NCBI RefSeq assembly: GCF_900314615.1
Contig: NZ_OMWA01000013.1
Coordinates: 1 to 55,722, forward strand
DNA: 55,722 nucleotides
Source: an uncultured Methanobrevibacter sp.
GTDB lineage: Archaea; Methanobacteriota; Methanobacteria; Methanobacteriales; Methanobacteriaceae
Reading direction: 5' to 3'
Shown: one piece after another, positions 17,974 through 26,806 of the stretch
Layout: each line of letters begins with the position of its first letter
Numbering within the stretch: the stretch's first letter is position 1
Position numbers and translations under genes: made by a program
Notes under the pieces: generated by a model
The model's input: the letters and a program-made list of their open reading frames with translations, nothing else
Database searches by the model: none
Told to the model about the DNA's origin: nothing

Positions 17974-18601
17974 GGTCTTTCCTTTTGTGTTTTTTGAATA
18001 TGTCTTTAGTTAAATCGTAGTCATAGTTATTGAACTTTACAGGTTTGGAATAAACCCTTTTAATTACGTTTGCTTTTGCAAATCCGGAAGTCAGCTTTCT
18101 TTCCTGAGTCTTGATAACGTGAACTTTAACAATGTGCTTGTCGATTTTGACAATATCTCCCGGAGCTATTTCAAAATCCCTTTCAAGATCCACTTTATAT
18201 GAGTCAACTTCACCATGCAAATCCACTGAAAAACCTATACGTGCAGGAATTTCAATTGAAGATGCCCAGATGGTATCTACCTCTTCAAGATTTGCCCTTT
18301 CAACACGCTTATCCTTAATTTCAATGCTTGTCACTTCAACCTGACCTAATTCAGAAAGCAGTACATCGCCTGTTTCAAGCTCATCGCTTGGTGAAAGGTC
18401 AATTGTAGTTTTGTGAGATTTGTCCTGCTCTGAAATAATCAGTCTGTAAGGTCTAGGTTTTTTATAGGAAACGATATCCTTAAAAACATGACCGCAATCT
18501 TCACATTTCAATAAATACTCTTCTGTAACCTTTTTCTTTGATGATTTCTGTTTCGAGTTTAAAATTTCTATTTCATCACTACCGCAAATCGGACAATCCA
18601 T
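17957..18601 (-). CDS. HVO_0476-type zinc-finger protein
   Basis: A 214-residue protein with an N-terminal zinc ribbon, CPICGSDEIEIL and CEDCGHVFKD (two CxxC knuckles, about residues 3-6 and 33-36), followed by a beta-rich region (about 50-190). It resembles the HVO_0476 family, conserved in euryarchaea and of unknown function; nucleic-acid binding is plausible from the ribbon. GAGGT site before the ATG. It overlaps the tRNA methylthiotransferase gene downstream, so the two are co-expressed. Confidence 0.75.
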   Translation of the reverse strand: MDCPICGSDEIEILNSKQKSSKKKVTEEYLLKCEDCGHVFKDIVSYKKPRPYRLIISEQDKSHKTTIDLSPSDELETGDVLLSELGQVEVTSIEIKDKRVERANLEEVDTIWASSIEIPARIGFSVDLHGEVDSYKVDLERDFEIAPGDIVKIDKHIVKVHVIKTQERKLTSGFAKANVIKRVYSKPVKFNNYDYDLTKDIFKKHKRKDHESIY

Positions 18602-18614
18602 TTCAATACCTCAA

Positions 18615-19097
18615 TTATTTGTCGTTCAAGTAATGGTTTACTAAACCACCATCTTCCAAAATGTTCAACATGAATTCTTTAAATGGCTCGAAAGTAGTGG
18701 ATTCGCCATTTGTTTCATTTACCAAAGTTCCTTTTGACAAATCAATACTTATAACGTCACCGTCTTCAGCCTTAATATCAGATACGATAACAGGCAATCC
18801 TATATTGATTGCATTTCTATAGAAAATCCTTGCAAAGGACTTGGCTATAATTGCATCTACTCCAGCAGTCTTAATAGCTACAGGAGCCTGTTCTCTTGAT
18901 GAACCGCAGCCGAAATTCTCATCAGCTACAATGATATCACCTTTTTTTACGTTTTTTGTAAAGTCAGGACGTTCACCTTCAAGAACATGGTCTGCCAAAT
19001 CCTGAGGATTGAATGTTCTTAAATATCTTCCGGGAATAATGACATCAGTATCTATATTCTCCCCGAAAGTCCATGTTTTTCCTTTAATAATATCCAT
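18615..19097 (-). CDS. hacB: aconitase-family small subunit (homoaconitase or 3-isopropylmalate dehydratase)
   Basis: The swivel-domain subunit that joins a Fe-S large subunit to isomerise a 2-hydroxy tricarboxylate. The 160-residue protein has TFGENIDTDVIIPGRYLRT, NFGCGSSREQAP and AKSFARIFYRNAINIGLP. The loop YLRT is the form described for methanogen homoaconitase (2-oxosuberate route to coenzyme B), whereas isopropylmalate isomerases usually have YLV-type loops; I therefore lean to homoaconitase, with LeuD as the alternative. The large subunit is not in the window. The frame opens at a GTG 9 bases upstream; the ATG at 19095-19097 has a GTGA site. Confidence 0.8.
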   Translation of the reverse strand: MDIIKGKTWTFGENIDTDVIIPGRYLRTFNPQDLADHVLEGERPDFTKNVKKGDIIVADENFGCGSSREQAPVAIKTAGVDAIIAKSFARIFYRNAINIGLPVIVSDIKAEDGDVISIDLSKGTLVNETNGESTTFEPFKEFMLNILEDGGLVNHYLNDK

Positions 19098-19123
19098 TAA
19101 TATCACTGTAAATTGAATTGATT

Positions 19124-19159
19124 AAAAAAACGAAGTGTCGGGAATTTGATTCCCCACAC
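19124..19159 (-). terminator. intrinsic-type terminator after the tes gene
   Basis: A GC-rich hairpin, unusual in this AT-rich sequence: GTGTGGGGAA (19150-19159 on the minus strand) pairs with TTCCCGACAC (19135-19144) at 9 of 10 positions, with a 5-base loop. Seven T follow on the minus strand (19124-19130). Confidence 0.72.
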
Positions 19160-19194
19160 ACAAAATTAAGTTAGGTGATTTGATTTGTTTTAAG

Positions 19195-20700
19195 TTATTT
19201 CTTTTGTTTTAAAGGTTTTGCGAATTTCTGTTCTACACTTTCACGGTACATTGAGTTCATTGTACAGAACGGAATGATTCTGCCGTCAGGTGTTGCATAA
19301 TGAATAACACATTTTTTAACCCTGTCTTCGTCAAAGTTGAACGGATCCATGAAGTGCATACATGAAATAAGCATTGCATCTTTAGAGAAGTCTCCTAAAG
19401 CGGAGTAATCCCTTTTTGCAAAAACGTTGAGTAAAATTTTAACAATATCGAGATTTTTAGGGGTTCTGCTGGTGTGAACCATTTTAGTAAGATTTTTTGT
19501 AATACCTGCAAGTACCCTTTTACGGGACCCGAATTTGCCCTCTTTAAGTTTTTCATTATATTCTTTTAACTTTTCAAACAAATCATCGACATCAATAAAG
19601 TCAGTAATCGGAATCAGTTTGTCTTTTCCAGACCCTTCAGTTTTGTCCCTGAATACATATGTAGCAATTCCACAGTGCTGGTGGCAGTTTAAAGTAACTT
19701 TAGCTGAATCTTCACCGTCAAGCAATGAAATAAACTCTGCAATCGGTTCAACACTTGATGGAGGATAGAACGCACTGGTTGGAACCTCACCGTCAGTTTC
19801 ATCTTCAATAATCTTAACAAAGTCAGGAATGGTTATCCTTTGCTCCTCTACATGGTCAGCAGGTGTTCTTCCTGCAAATGAAACAGGCTGGAAGTTGACT
19901 CCGTAAATGTTTTCATTGTGGTCAAAGGCAAATTTGATAATTTCGCCGACCTGATGGTCATTGATTCCTTTAACTAATGTAGGAACAAGTACAACACCTA
20001 ATCCGACTTTTCTACAGTTTTCGATAGCCTGGATTTTATCCTCAAGCAAGTCCCTTCCTCTGTTGTAAATGTAAGGTTCTGGAGTTACACCATCAAAAGC
20101 AAGATAAACAGTATTTAATCCAGCTTCTTTCAGTTCTTTAGCCAAGTTTTCCCTTTTAGCTAATCTGATACCATTAGTAGCAATTTGAACGTGAGTGAAC
20201 CCTTCTTCTTTTGCCATTTTAACAAGCTCTACAATATCTTTTCTGACTGTAGGCTCTCCTCCTGCATACTGGATTGCAGGGCATGGATGAGGTTTTAGGT
20301 TTCTCAGATTTCTGAGCATCTGTCTGATTTCATCCTGAGTAGGTTCATAAATATATCCTGCAGCGGCTGCATTAGCAAAGCACACCGGGCATTTTAAATT
20401 ACATCTGTTGGTTACGTCAATCAATCCTAAAACGGTTGAAGTTTCATGTTTTGAGCATAACCCGCAGTTACTTGGGCAAGCACTTTCATCTGGAACGCAA
20501 GGGTTTTCAACTGAAGTAATTGTTGGAGTGTAATCGTCTACACGGTTGTATAATTCATCATCACTCCAGTAAGTATTTATGAATTCCCCATGTTCATCAC
20601 AGGTTTTTTTGATAAAGATTTTACCGCCTTCATCATATACTTCTGCGTCAAGAGGTTTGCCACATTCCGGACATAAACTTTTAGTATTTTTTATTTTCAA
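19195..20700 (-). CDS. tes: tetraether lipid synthase-type radical SAM protein (Tes/MJ0619 family)
   Basis: Tes joins phytanyl chains of archaeal lipids into biphytanyl tetraethers. The protein (501 residues) has an N-terminal zinc-ribbon-like CPECGKPLD and CDEHGEF, an extra cysteine cluster (CVPDESACPSNCGLC, about 65-80), the radical SAM motif CNLKCPVC (C-x3-C-x2-C), YAGGEPTVRKD, and a C-terminal cysteine region. This multi-cluster layout fits the MJ0619 family. The start is the TTG at 20698-20700, set by a GGTGA five bases upstream. The divergent neighbour carS also makes membrane lipid. MJ0619-like paralogues exist, so exact function is not proven. Confidence 0.82.
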   Translation of the reverse strand: MKIKNTKSLCPECGKPLDAEVYDEGGKIFIKKTCDEHGEFINTYWSDDELYNRVDDYTPTITSVENPCVPDESACPSNCGLCSKHETSTVLGLIDVTNRCNLKCPVCFANAAAAGYIYEPTQDEIRQMLRNLRNLKPHPCPAIQYAGGEPTVRKDIVELVKMAKEEGFTHVQIATNGIRLAKRENLAKELKEAGLNTVYLAFDGVTPEPYIYNRGRDLLEDKIQAIENCRKVGLGVVLVPTLVKGINDHQVGEIIKFAFDHNENIYGVNFQPVSFAGRTPADHVEEQRITIPDFVKIIEDETDGEVPTSAFYPPSSVEPIAEFISLLDGEDSAKVTLNCHQHCGIATYVFRDKTEGSGKDKLIPITDFIDVDDLFEKLKEYNEKLKEGKFGSRKRVLAGITKNLTKMVHTSRTPKNLDIVKILLNVFAKRDYSALGDFSKDAMLISCMHFMDPFNFDEDRVKKCVIHYATPDGRIIPFCTMNSMYRESVEQKFAKPLKQKK

Positions 20701-20916
20701 ACAAATCACCTTTTACCAATAACAAATCATTATTAGTATTACTACATAATGTAATATATAATATTTAAATTATATCACACTTCTTATTTATACTTAATTG
20801 GAAATAATATAATGTCACTTTAAAAACTAGTGTGATTTGAAATTTTGATGAATATTATTTTTTGACATAATGCGGGAAATATTTTTTAATCGGGTTTCTG
20901 TTTTTGACTTAATTAA

Positions 20917-20936
20917 GTATATTATATAGAATATAC
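20917..20936 (+). promoter_or_regulatory. candidate promoter of carS
   Basis: AAGTATATTATATAGAATAT lies about 30 to 50 bases before the carS ATG, followed by more TA-rich sequence and a GGAGA ribosome site. Several overlapping TATA-like registers exist. Confidence 0.4.
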
Positions 20937-20966
20937 ATAATATTATATTAATTGGAGAAATTATAT

Positions 20967-21533
20967 ATGGCATTTGATATTTACATATTCCTTATTGCTT
21001 GTCTTACAAGTTTGTATTTCATACTTCCGGCATACTTTTCAAACGGAGGAGCACTTGCTTTCGGAGGAGGTACGCCTGTTGATTTTGGAAAATGTGACAA
21101 AAATGGTGTCCGCTGGATTGGAGACGGCGTTACCTGGAGAGGAATAATAGCTGGGACAATTATAGGAATAATAACCGGTGCAGTACAGGGATATCTTGCA
21201 CCTCTAATTTTAGCAGAAATAGGCCAGTATATCATAACTCCAATAATTACTGATGTCAACAGCGGAATTTTAATCGGATTTATGCTTGGTTTCGGTGCTC
21301 TTTTAGGTGATGCTTTAGGCAGTTTCTTAAAAAGAAGACTCGGAATTGGAAGAGGTAAACCTGCACCAATTCTCGATCAGTTAGATTTTTTAATAGTCGC
21401 ATTGATTATGGTTGCTCCGTTCGTTCATCTTAACTTGCTGTTTATGGTAATTGCAATAGTATTGACATTAGCTATTCATTTGATAGCTAACGGTGGAGCT
21501 TATCTGCTTGGATTAAAAGATGTATGGTATTAG
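20967..21533 (+). CDS. carS: CDP-archaeol synthase
   Basis: Activates digeranylgeranylglyceryl phosphate with CTP to CDP-archaeol, the precursor of polar head groups. The 188-residue integral membrane protein has about five membrane segments, PAYFSNGGALAFGGGTPVDFGK near the N-terminus and the signature LGDALGSFLKRRLGIGRGKPAPILDQLDF. This is the DUF46/CarS family, and length is normal. The ATG at 20967 follows GGAGA. It is divergent from the tes-type gene, and its 3' end overlaps the 3' end of mfnF by four bases. Confidence 0.95.
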   Translation: MAFDIYIFLIACLTSLYFILPAYFSNGGALAFGGGTPVDFGKCDKNGVRWIGDGVTWRGIIAGTIIGIITGAVQGYLAPLILAEIGQYIITPIITDVNSGILIGFMLGFGALLGDALGSFLKRRLGIGRGKPAPILDQLDFLIVALIMVAPFVHLNLLFMVIAIVLTLAIHLIANGGAYLLGLKDVWY

Positions 21534-22552
21534 TTTAGATATTTATCCATCATCACAGCAGTTCCTACTGCAGGCGCTACAACACACTGTTCATCTGTTA
21601 ATATATCGCCCATTGATTTTACTTCAAGTCCTAAAAGTTCTGCGGCAGGTCTGTCAAGAATATCTTTTCCAAGACCAGTTGTAACGATTAAATCCAGATT
21701 TTGTGTTTCAACTACCTGTTTTAGACCGTCTGCAATCTGTTCAATCTGTTTTTGATGAATGAACTCTGACATTTCAACTATATCATCTTCACGCAGCATT
21801 TCCAAATCAGCACATACAACACGGGCAATTCTTTTTGCACAGTCGGTTTTTGATTTTCCTTCACCGTCAAAGGTGTCGCAGACATAATCTTCTGCTTTGA
21901 TTAAATCAAGAACTGTGTAAACGTCAGCAGTTTGGGCAAACAGTTCACTGGCTACCCTGTATTCTTTTCCGTTCAGTTCAACCTTATCCAGAAAGCTTGC
22001 AAGATTTGTTCTTAATGTTCCGGTGTAGACCAGTTCACCTGTAGCTGACCTGTCGAAATCGGATTTGCCTATTGCACATTCTTTTCCATCCTTAATCGGA
22101 ATAATGTCTGTTGTGGTACTTCCCGTATCTATGAATATGCAATTGTCAGAAATTAAAGTTGCAATCTGCGCTGTTGCAATCCAGTTTGCGGCAGCTGCAT
22201 TAAGTGGAGTCTGGCGGATTTCTTCAAGAGACATCATTCCGTCAACGCCGACATAAGCTGTAGGACATGAAAATGTATCCTCACATTTTTCAACTACATC
22301 AAGAACACCATCCTTTTTAGTGTCATATGCATCAACAAGCTCAGCTGTCATTGAAATGCCCACTGCATCGATTTCATCCAAAGGACAAATTTTTTCAATC
22401 AGCTCAACCAATACTCTTGATAAATCATCATTATTGCTCCACATCGGAAGATATGCAAAATCAACTTCAATGTTTTTTATTTCACCGTCTTCAAAGTCAA
22501 TGACGGCCAAATCGGTGTTTGCACCACCAATATCAAAACCTGCTACTTTCAT
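21530..22552 (-). CDS. mfnF: MfnF: methanofuran (APMF-Glu) synthase subunit, hydantoinase/oxoprolinase fold
   Basis: Joins the aminomethylfuran part to glutamyl-tyramine in methanofuran synthesis (MJ0863 family). The 340-residue protein has the sugar-kinase/hydantoinase phosphate loops GFDIGGANTDLAVIDF at the N-terminus and FIDTGSTTTDIIPI mid-protein. The family is often annotated as an H4MPT-linked C1 transfer protein. GGAG site. It follows mfnD by 2 bases, so both methanofuran genes are co-transcribed. Confidence 0.88.
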   Translation of the reverse strand: MKVAGFDIGGANTDLAVIDFEDGEIKNIEVDFAYLPMWSNNDDLSRVLVELIEKICPLDEIDAVGISMTAELVDAYDTKKDGVLDVVEKCEDTFSCPTAYVGVDGMMSLEEIRQTPLNAAAANWIATAQIATLISDNCIFIDTGSTTTDIIPIKDGKECAIGKSDFDRSATGELVYTGTLRTNLASFLDKVELNGKEYRVASELFAQTADVYTVLDLIKAEDYVCDTFDGEGKSKTDCAKRIARVVCADLEMLREDDIVEMSEFIHQKQIEQIADGLKQVVETQNLDLIVTTGLGKDILDRPAAELLGLEVKSMGDILTDEQCVVAPAVGTAVMMDKYLN

Positions 22553-22554
22553 TA

Positions 22555-23643
22555 TTAAATTCTCCTAATTACCAAATCATCTTCAGATTTTTTAAATTCA
22601 ACTTTCCCGTCCAGAGAAATATCAATATCATCAATGTTAATTTCACCGTCAATCACATCAATGATGCTTTTTCCAATATTTAAATCACTAATCCTATTTA
22701 AACCGACATAAGGAGTTGTGAATCTGGAATTAATTTCCAGAAGATAAACTGAATAAACATCTTTTTCATCGCAATTGATTAACAAGTCAACGCCGACAAA
22801 ACCTTTAATGCCGTCAATAGCTTCAACAGCTTTTCTTGCAATTTCAAATGCTTCTTTTTCGTATTTGCTTTCAAAAGGCAATTGTCCGCCCAAATAAACT
22901 CCTTCATCATTTTCAAGTTGGACATACTGTTCATTTAAGCTTATAGGAACAGCCTTTTTGCCATCACTAATCAGGCTTACGCTAATGTCAGTTCCTTCAA
23001 TATATTCCTGAACGATTATTCTTGAGCCCGGAGTAAAAATCTTATCCAAATCCAGTGTCAAATCTTCAATGTTTTCTATCAGGACAATATTTTCACAGTC
23101 AACTCCAACCAATGGCTTGATGATTAATTTCAAAGGAGTTAACGGGTCTTCAGCCTGCCATTTTTCATGGAGATTTTCTATAGCTCTTTTCCAGTATCCT
23201 TTCGGATCTATCTTGAATCTGAATGTTCTTGGTTGAGGAACTATGTTTGAAAGTTCTTCATAGGTTGTGAACTTGTCTGATGTTTTAAGGCATGCTTCAG
23301 ATGATGATGTGTAAGTTTTAACACCGTTTTCCTCAAGTATTTTAGTAATATTGTAGAGGTTGTTGTTGTTCTCGGCGGCTATGAAAATTGCTTTTTTAAA
23401 ATTTGCCGCATTGTCCTTAAGCCAGTCAATCACATCCCCTTCAATCAGTATTGGATTGACATTTTTCATATTACTTAACATTGCCTCATATGACCTGTTT
23501 ATAACAAGGTCAATGGAGAAATCATGCAAATCTCCCAATAAGGCAAATATCAGTTCTTCAGCTTCGGAAATTATGCTTTTATCCTTAATGCCTGAAGCTG
23601 TGAAATACTCAAATACCAGTATTGAATCATTCTCGTTTGTCAT
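22555..23643 (-). CDS. mfnD: MfnD: tyramine-glutamate ligase (ATP-grasp)
   Basis: Ligates glutamate to tyramine in methanofuran synthesis (MJ0815 family). The 362-residue protein has an ATP-grasp core: LKLIIKPLVGVDCENIVLI (lysine of the ATP site), RIIVQEYIEGTDISVSLI, and the metal-binding end segment YLLEINSRFTTPYVGLNR. Its start overlaps the end of wecB by 17 bases and the ribosome site is weak, so coupling to wecB translation is likely. Confidence 0.88.
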   Translation of the reverse strand: MTNENDSILVFEYFTASGIKDKSIISEAEELIFALLGDLHDFSIDLVINRSYEAMLSNMKNVNPILIEGDVIDWLKDNAANFKKAIFIAAENNNNLYNITKILEENGVKTYTSSSEACLKTSDKFTTYEELSNIVPQPRTFRFKIDPKGYWKRAIENLHEKWQAEDPLTPLKLIIKPLVGVDCENIVLIENIEDLTLDLDKIFTPGSRIIVQEYIEGTDISVSLISDGKKAVPISLNEQYVQLENDEGVYLGGQLPFESKYEKEAFEIARKAVEAIDGIKGFVGVDLLINCDEKDVYSVYLLEINSRFTTPYVGLNRISDLNIGKSIIDVIDGEINIDDIDISLDGKVEFKKSEDDLVIRRI

Positions 23644-24949
23644 AAGTAATCATCATCCCGTTTAAATTAAGTTCATCTCTCGGAAATACCATGTTCCGGC
23701 CGTCATAAACCATGTGAATCAGTGCGTTTTCATTTTCTTCAAATTCGCTGACAGTGACATCTTCATTTACAGCGGCCATTTTTCGTGTGAATGAATCCAT
23801 TATATCTTCTGGAGCTTCAATGTTTAGAAGACCTTCACTGTAAAATTTTTCTATTGCATCAACTGTTTTTGAAGCTGCATCCCCCTGTCCGTACGGATTT
23901 GGAGCTTTTTTCATTTTTTCGGCAAAATCATTATCATTTAATATTTTATTGGCATTTTCTAAAATTGCATCTTTATCGGAGCCTACAAGAATATTTCCTC
24001 CGGCAGCTACTGTTTCAGGCCTTTCAGTATTGTACCTTAATGTCAGTGCAGGCACATCAAGTGTAATCGCCTCTTCCTGAAGACCTCCTGAATCGGTTAA
24101 AATCAAAGTGGATTTTGAAGTTAAAAGCAGGAAATCAAGGTATCCTATCGGCTTTACAATGTGAATATGTTCCATACTGTTGAGCTCATCAAACAGGCCA
24201 AAGTTTTCAAGAGTGTTTTTTGTTCTTGGATGAATCGGGAAAATAATGTTCATGTCCTTTAACTGCTTTAAGGCTTCTATAATGCTTGTAACCCTTTGTT
24301 TAACATCAACATTTTCCGCCCTGTGCATTGTCAGTGTCAGGATGTTTTCCATATTTTCAATATCCAAATCCGCAAGTGATTCTTCTTCAAATCCTCTTTT
24401 TTTGGCTATTTCAAGGTGTCTGAAACAGGCATCTACAACAGTGTTTCCGGTAATTATCAGATTTTTTCTTGAGATTCCTTCGCTTAAAAGATTGACGGCA
24501 GACTGTTCAGTCGGGATAAAATACATTGCTGAGCAGATATCTGCAACTCTTCTGTTTACCTCTTCAGGCATTGTCATATCAAATGATCTGAGACCGGCTT
24601 CAACATGACCCACCGCAATATGCAGTTTAGCACAGACCAGAGCTCCTGAAAGCACCGCATTTGTATCTCCCTGAACAAGTACGATGTCCGGCTTTTCATC
24701 AAGCAATATCTCTTCAATGCCCTTCATCATAAGTCCAGTCTGTTTTGCATGAGTTCCTGATCCTACATGAATATTGTAATCCGGAGTAGGTATTTCCAAA
24801 TCCCTGAAGAAATTATCTGACATTTCCTTATCGTAATGCTGACCAGTATGGATGATAAAATGGTCGATACCCCTTTGGTTAATCTCGGCTATAATCGGAG
24901 CCATCTTAATTATCTCCGGCCGAGTTCCTAAAATAGTTGCAATTTTCAT
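23627..24949 (-). CDS. wecB: UDP-N-acetylglucosamine 2-epimerase (non-hydrolysing)
   Basis: Interconverts UDP-GlcNAc and UDP-ManNAc for surface polysaccharide or glycan synthesis. The 440-residue GT-B-like enzyme has GTRPEIIKMAPII (6-18), IHTGQHYDKEMSD, GHVEAGLRSFDMTMPEEVNR, HPRTKNTLENFG and TDSGGLQEEA, all family signatures. A tail of about 60 residues past the usual end is acidic and not recognised. The frame is open 81 bases further up, but the ATG at 24947-24949 has an AGGT site and gives the family start. It lies directly upstream of mfnD. Confidence 0.94.
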   Translation of the reverse strand: MKIATILGTRPEIIKMAPIIAEINQRGIDHFIIHTGQHYDKEMSDNFFRDLEIPTPDYNIHVGSGTHAKQTGLMMKGIEEILLDEKPDIVLVQGDTNAVLSGALVCAKLHIAVGHVEAGLRSFDMTMPEEVNRRVADICSAMYFIPTEQSAVNLLSEGISRKNLIITGNTVVDACFRHLEIAKKRGFEEESLADLDIENMENILTLTMHRAENVDVKQRVTSIIEALKQLKDMNIIFPIHPRTKNTLENFGLFDELNSMEHIHIVKPIGYLDFLLLTSKSTLILTDSGGLQEEAITLDVPALTLRYNTERPETVAAGGNILVGSDKDAILENANKILNDNDFAEKMKKAPNPYGQGDAASKTVDAIEKFYSEGLLNIEAPEDIMDSFTRKMAAVNEDVTVSEFEENENALIHMVYDGRNMVFPRDELNLNGMMITYDKRE

Positions 24950-25007
24950 TATAAATACCTCATTATTATATTTATATGGATTGTTTAAAAAAATTTTGTA
25001 AAAAAAA

Positions 25008-25328
25008 TTAGTGGATTGAAAAATGACCAATATAGAATGAACCTAAAACAATGCCAAAAGCAGTACAAACTATAAGAATAGCAATATTGAGTAAAAATGC
25101 TTCAATCAAAGCTCTGGTTGGAAATACATTGTCATGCTTATCCTTAGATAATACTGCATCAATTAAAACAGGAATAGTAATTATAACGGCAATTAAAATT
25201 ATAAAAGGTATGGCAATAAACCATAAATTGGAACTGTTATAGTTAATTGCAAGATATCCTCCCAAAAGCAATCCCACAATTATTGTTAAAATTGATAACT
25301 TATCAAAGACCTGATATACTCTTCCCAT
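25008..25328 (-). CDS. small membrane protein of unknown function
   Basis: Not recognised. The 106-residue product has three hydrophobic segments (about 14-31, 37-58 and 83-104) separated by short polar loops, so it should be integral in the membrane. The ATG at 25326-25328 has a GAGGT site; an upstream in-frame start would lack one. It sits between truA and wecB on the same strand. Confidence 0.7.
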   Translation of the reverse strand: MGRVYQVFDKLSILTIIVGLLLGGYLAINYNSSNLWFIAIPFIILIAVIITIPVLIDAVLSKDKHDNVFPTRALIEAFLLNIAILIVCTAFGIVLGSFYIGHFSIH

Positions 25329-25354
25329 AATATACCTCACATATAATTTTATAA

Positions 25355-26218
25355 TTACTTATATATATCATTTAAACTTTTTATCATTGATTCGCGAATT
25401 GCATATCTTTTTTGCAAATCGCCCAGTGAACTGACCAGGTCTCTTCTGAAGCGTTCACAGGCATAATCATCATATCTGAATTTGATTCCATCATATTGAA
25501 TATCCATCAAAATGAGGTATTCAGCTTCCATGACCTTAATATATGCTCTTGGCTCATCTTCAGACGGATTGAGGAGTCTTTCAACTTCATCAAGATCCAT
25601 TTTACCTGTTGCAACATCAACAAATACTCTCATCATCTTGCGAACCATGTTCCATAAAAATGATTCACCGTAAATGTCAACAAATATAGGAGATAGTGTG
25701 TCATGGAGATTCGGGAACTGTCTTTTGTGGTAGTCATCCAAATCCACCTTTGTGATTTTAATATCATCTATTGTTCTTGTTGTGGTCTTTTGAAAACGTT
25801 TGGTGAAATTTGTAAAGTTATGGGTTCCTTTAAATATTTCAGCGCATTCTTTAAGCTTATCGATGTCGAGATCATCGAACAATAAATAACGGTACTGCCT
25901 CATTTGAGCATATCTCGGTTTGAATGCATATCGAACAGGAGCTGAAGCTAAAATCTGGATATCATCAGGCAGTGAATTGTTGATTTCATTTACTCTGACT
26001 TCCTTTTCTGACTGGAAACTGATTACATTTCCCAGGCTGTGAACACCTGCATCGGTTCTGCCTGCAATTCTGAATCTGGACTTTTTCAAATCATCAATGT
26101 AGTCAAGCTTACGCAAATGATAGATAAGTTCCTCTTCAACTGTTCTTAAATCAGGCTGTCTTTGAAAGCCATGAAAGTTAGTTCCAATATATCCGATTTT
26201 AAGTGCTGTTCGTTTCAT
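25355..26218 (-). CDS. truA: tRNA pseudouridine synthase A
   Basis: Makes pseudouridine in the anticodon arm (positions 38-40) of tRNAs. The 287-residue protein starts MKRTALKIGYIGTNFHGFQRQPD and has the catalytic aspartate in the motif AGRTDAGVHSLGNV, a central RYAQMRQYRYLLF strand and the C-terminal FLWNMVRKMMRVFVDVATGKM. This is the archaeal length. A TTG directly before the ATG is also in frame; the ATG is preferred. Confidence 0.94.
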   Translation of the reverse strand: MKRTALKIGYIGTNFHGFQRQPDLRTVEEELIYHLRKLDYIDDLKKSRFRIAGRTDAGVHSLGNVISFQSEKEVRVNEINNSLPDDIQILASAPVRYAFKPRYAQMRQYRYLLFDDLDIDKLKECAEIFKGTHNFTNFTKRFQKTTTRTIDDIKITKVDLDDYHKRQFPNLHDTLSPIFVDIYGESFLWNMVRKMMRVFVDVATGKMDLDEVERLLNPSEDEPRAYIKVMEAEYLILMDIQYDGIKFRYDDYACERFRRDLVSSLGDLQKRYAIRESMIKSLNDIYK

Positions 26219-26290
26219 CAATATAATATTAATCAGTATATAAAATAAATGTTAGGAAAAACACTTGAAAACTAAAATTCGAGAAGGAAG

Positions 26291-26315
26291 TAAATAGCTA
26301 TTGAATAGCTATTTA
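26291..26315. repeat. perfect 11-bp hairpin
   Basis: TAAATAGCTAT (26291-26301) and ATAGCTATTTA (26305-26315) are exact reverse complements with a 3-base spacer. It lies 73 bases upstream of truA. Confidence 0.85.
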
Positions 26316-26322
26316 CATAGTC

Positions 26323-26478
26323 ATATGGCTTTACTATTGCTAATTACATATTATGAAAATTAAATTAAGATAATTAAAATTTTAAAAGATAGAGTAGTTA
26401 TATTGCTTAAATTTTAATTATCTGAAATTACCTTAAAAGCAAGGTAATCTAATTTATAATTAATAGTAATAACCATAT
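26323..26478. repeat. 156-bp imperfect inverted repeat with an inner hairpin
   Basis: Outer ends: ATATGGCTTTACTATT (from 26323) matches the reverse complement of AATAGTAATAACCATAT (ending 26478) with few differences. Inner arms: AGATAATTAAAATTTTAA (26368-26385) against TTAAATTTTAATTATCT (26407-26423), one base short. The right half also holds ATTACCTT/AAGGTAAT (26427-26448). Without coding potential this could be a structured RNA or a decayed miniature element. Confidence 0.6.
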
Positions 26479-26774
26479 AAATCTTATTAAAGTATTATTC
26501 CCCAATTTCAATTCCAAATTCAAAAATAAGAATAATAAACCAGTTAAACAGATTATATGACCCTAAAATCAAAGCATTGTAAAAACAAAGATTAAATAAT
26601 AATTTTTAATAAATTTGTATTACTATAAAATTTACAGCATATCAATTTAAACAATAAACAACCAGTAGAGATGGATAATCATAAAAAAATAATAACTTAA
26701 ATAGCAAATTTAATAAAAAGAAAAACAATATAAAAATATTGAAAGAAAAGAATAAAAATTATAACTTAAAAAAA

Positions 26775-26803
26775 TAGTAATACTTTTTTAAAAAATAATA
26801 CTA
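26775..26803 (-). promoter_or_regulatory. GTAATACTTTTTT-type element after GNAT 1 (operator-like or terminator)
   Basis: AGTAATACTTTTTT followed by AAAAAATAATACT forms an imperfect palindrome 3 bases after the stop of the GNAT gene. On the minus strand it is followed by seven T, so it can also work as a terminator. The same box marks promoters of the neighbouring transport genes. Confidence 0.45.
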
Positions 26804-26806
26804 CAA

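Larger units (their letters stand above)
26222..26806. other. 585-bp gene-free region with nested inverted repeats
   Basis: No supported gene. It contains a perfect 11-bp hairpin (26291-26315) and, at 26323-26478, a long imperfect inverted structure that encloses a smaller hairpin. From about 26480 to 26770 I see only AT-rich sequence. At 26775-26803 lies a GTAATACTTTTTT element next to the end of the GNAT gene. Confidence 0.6.
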
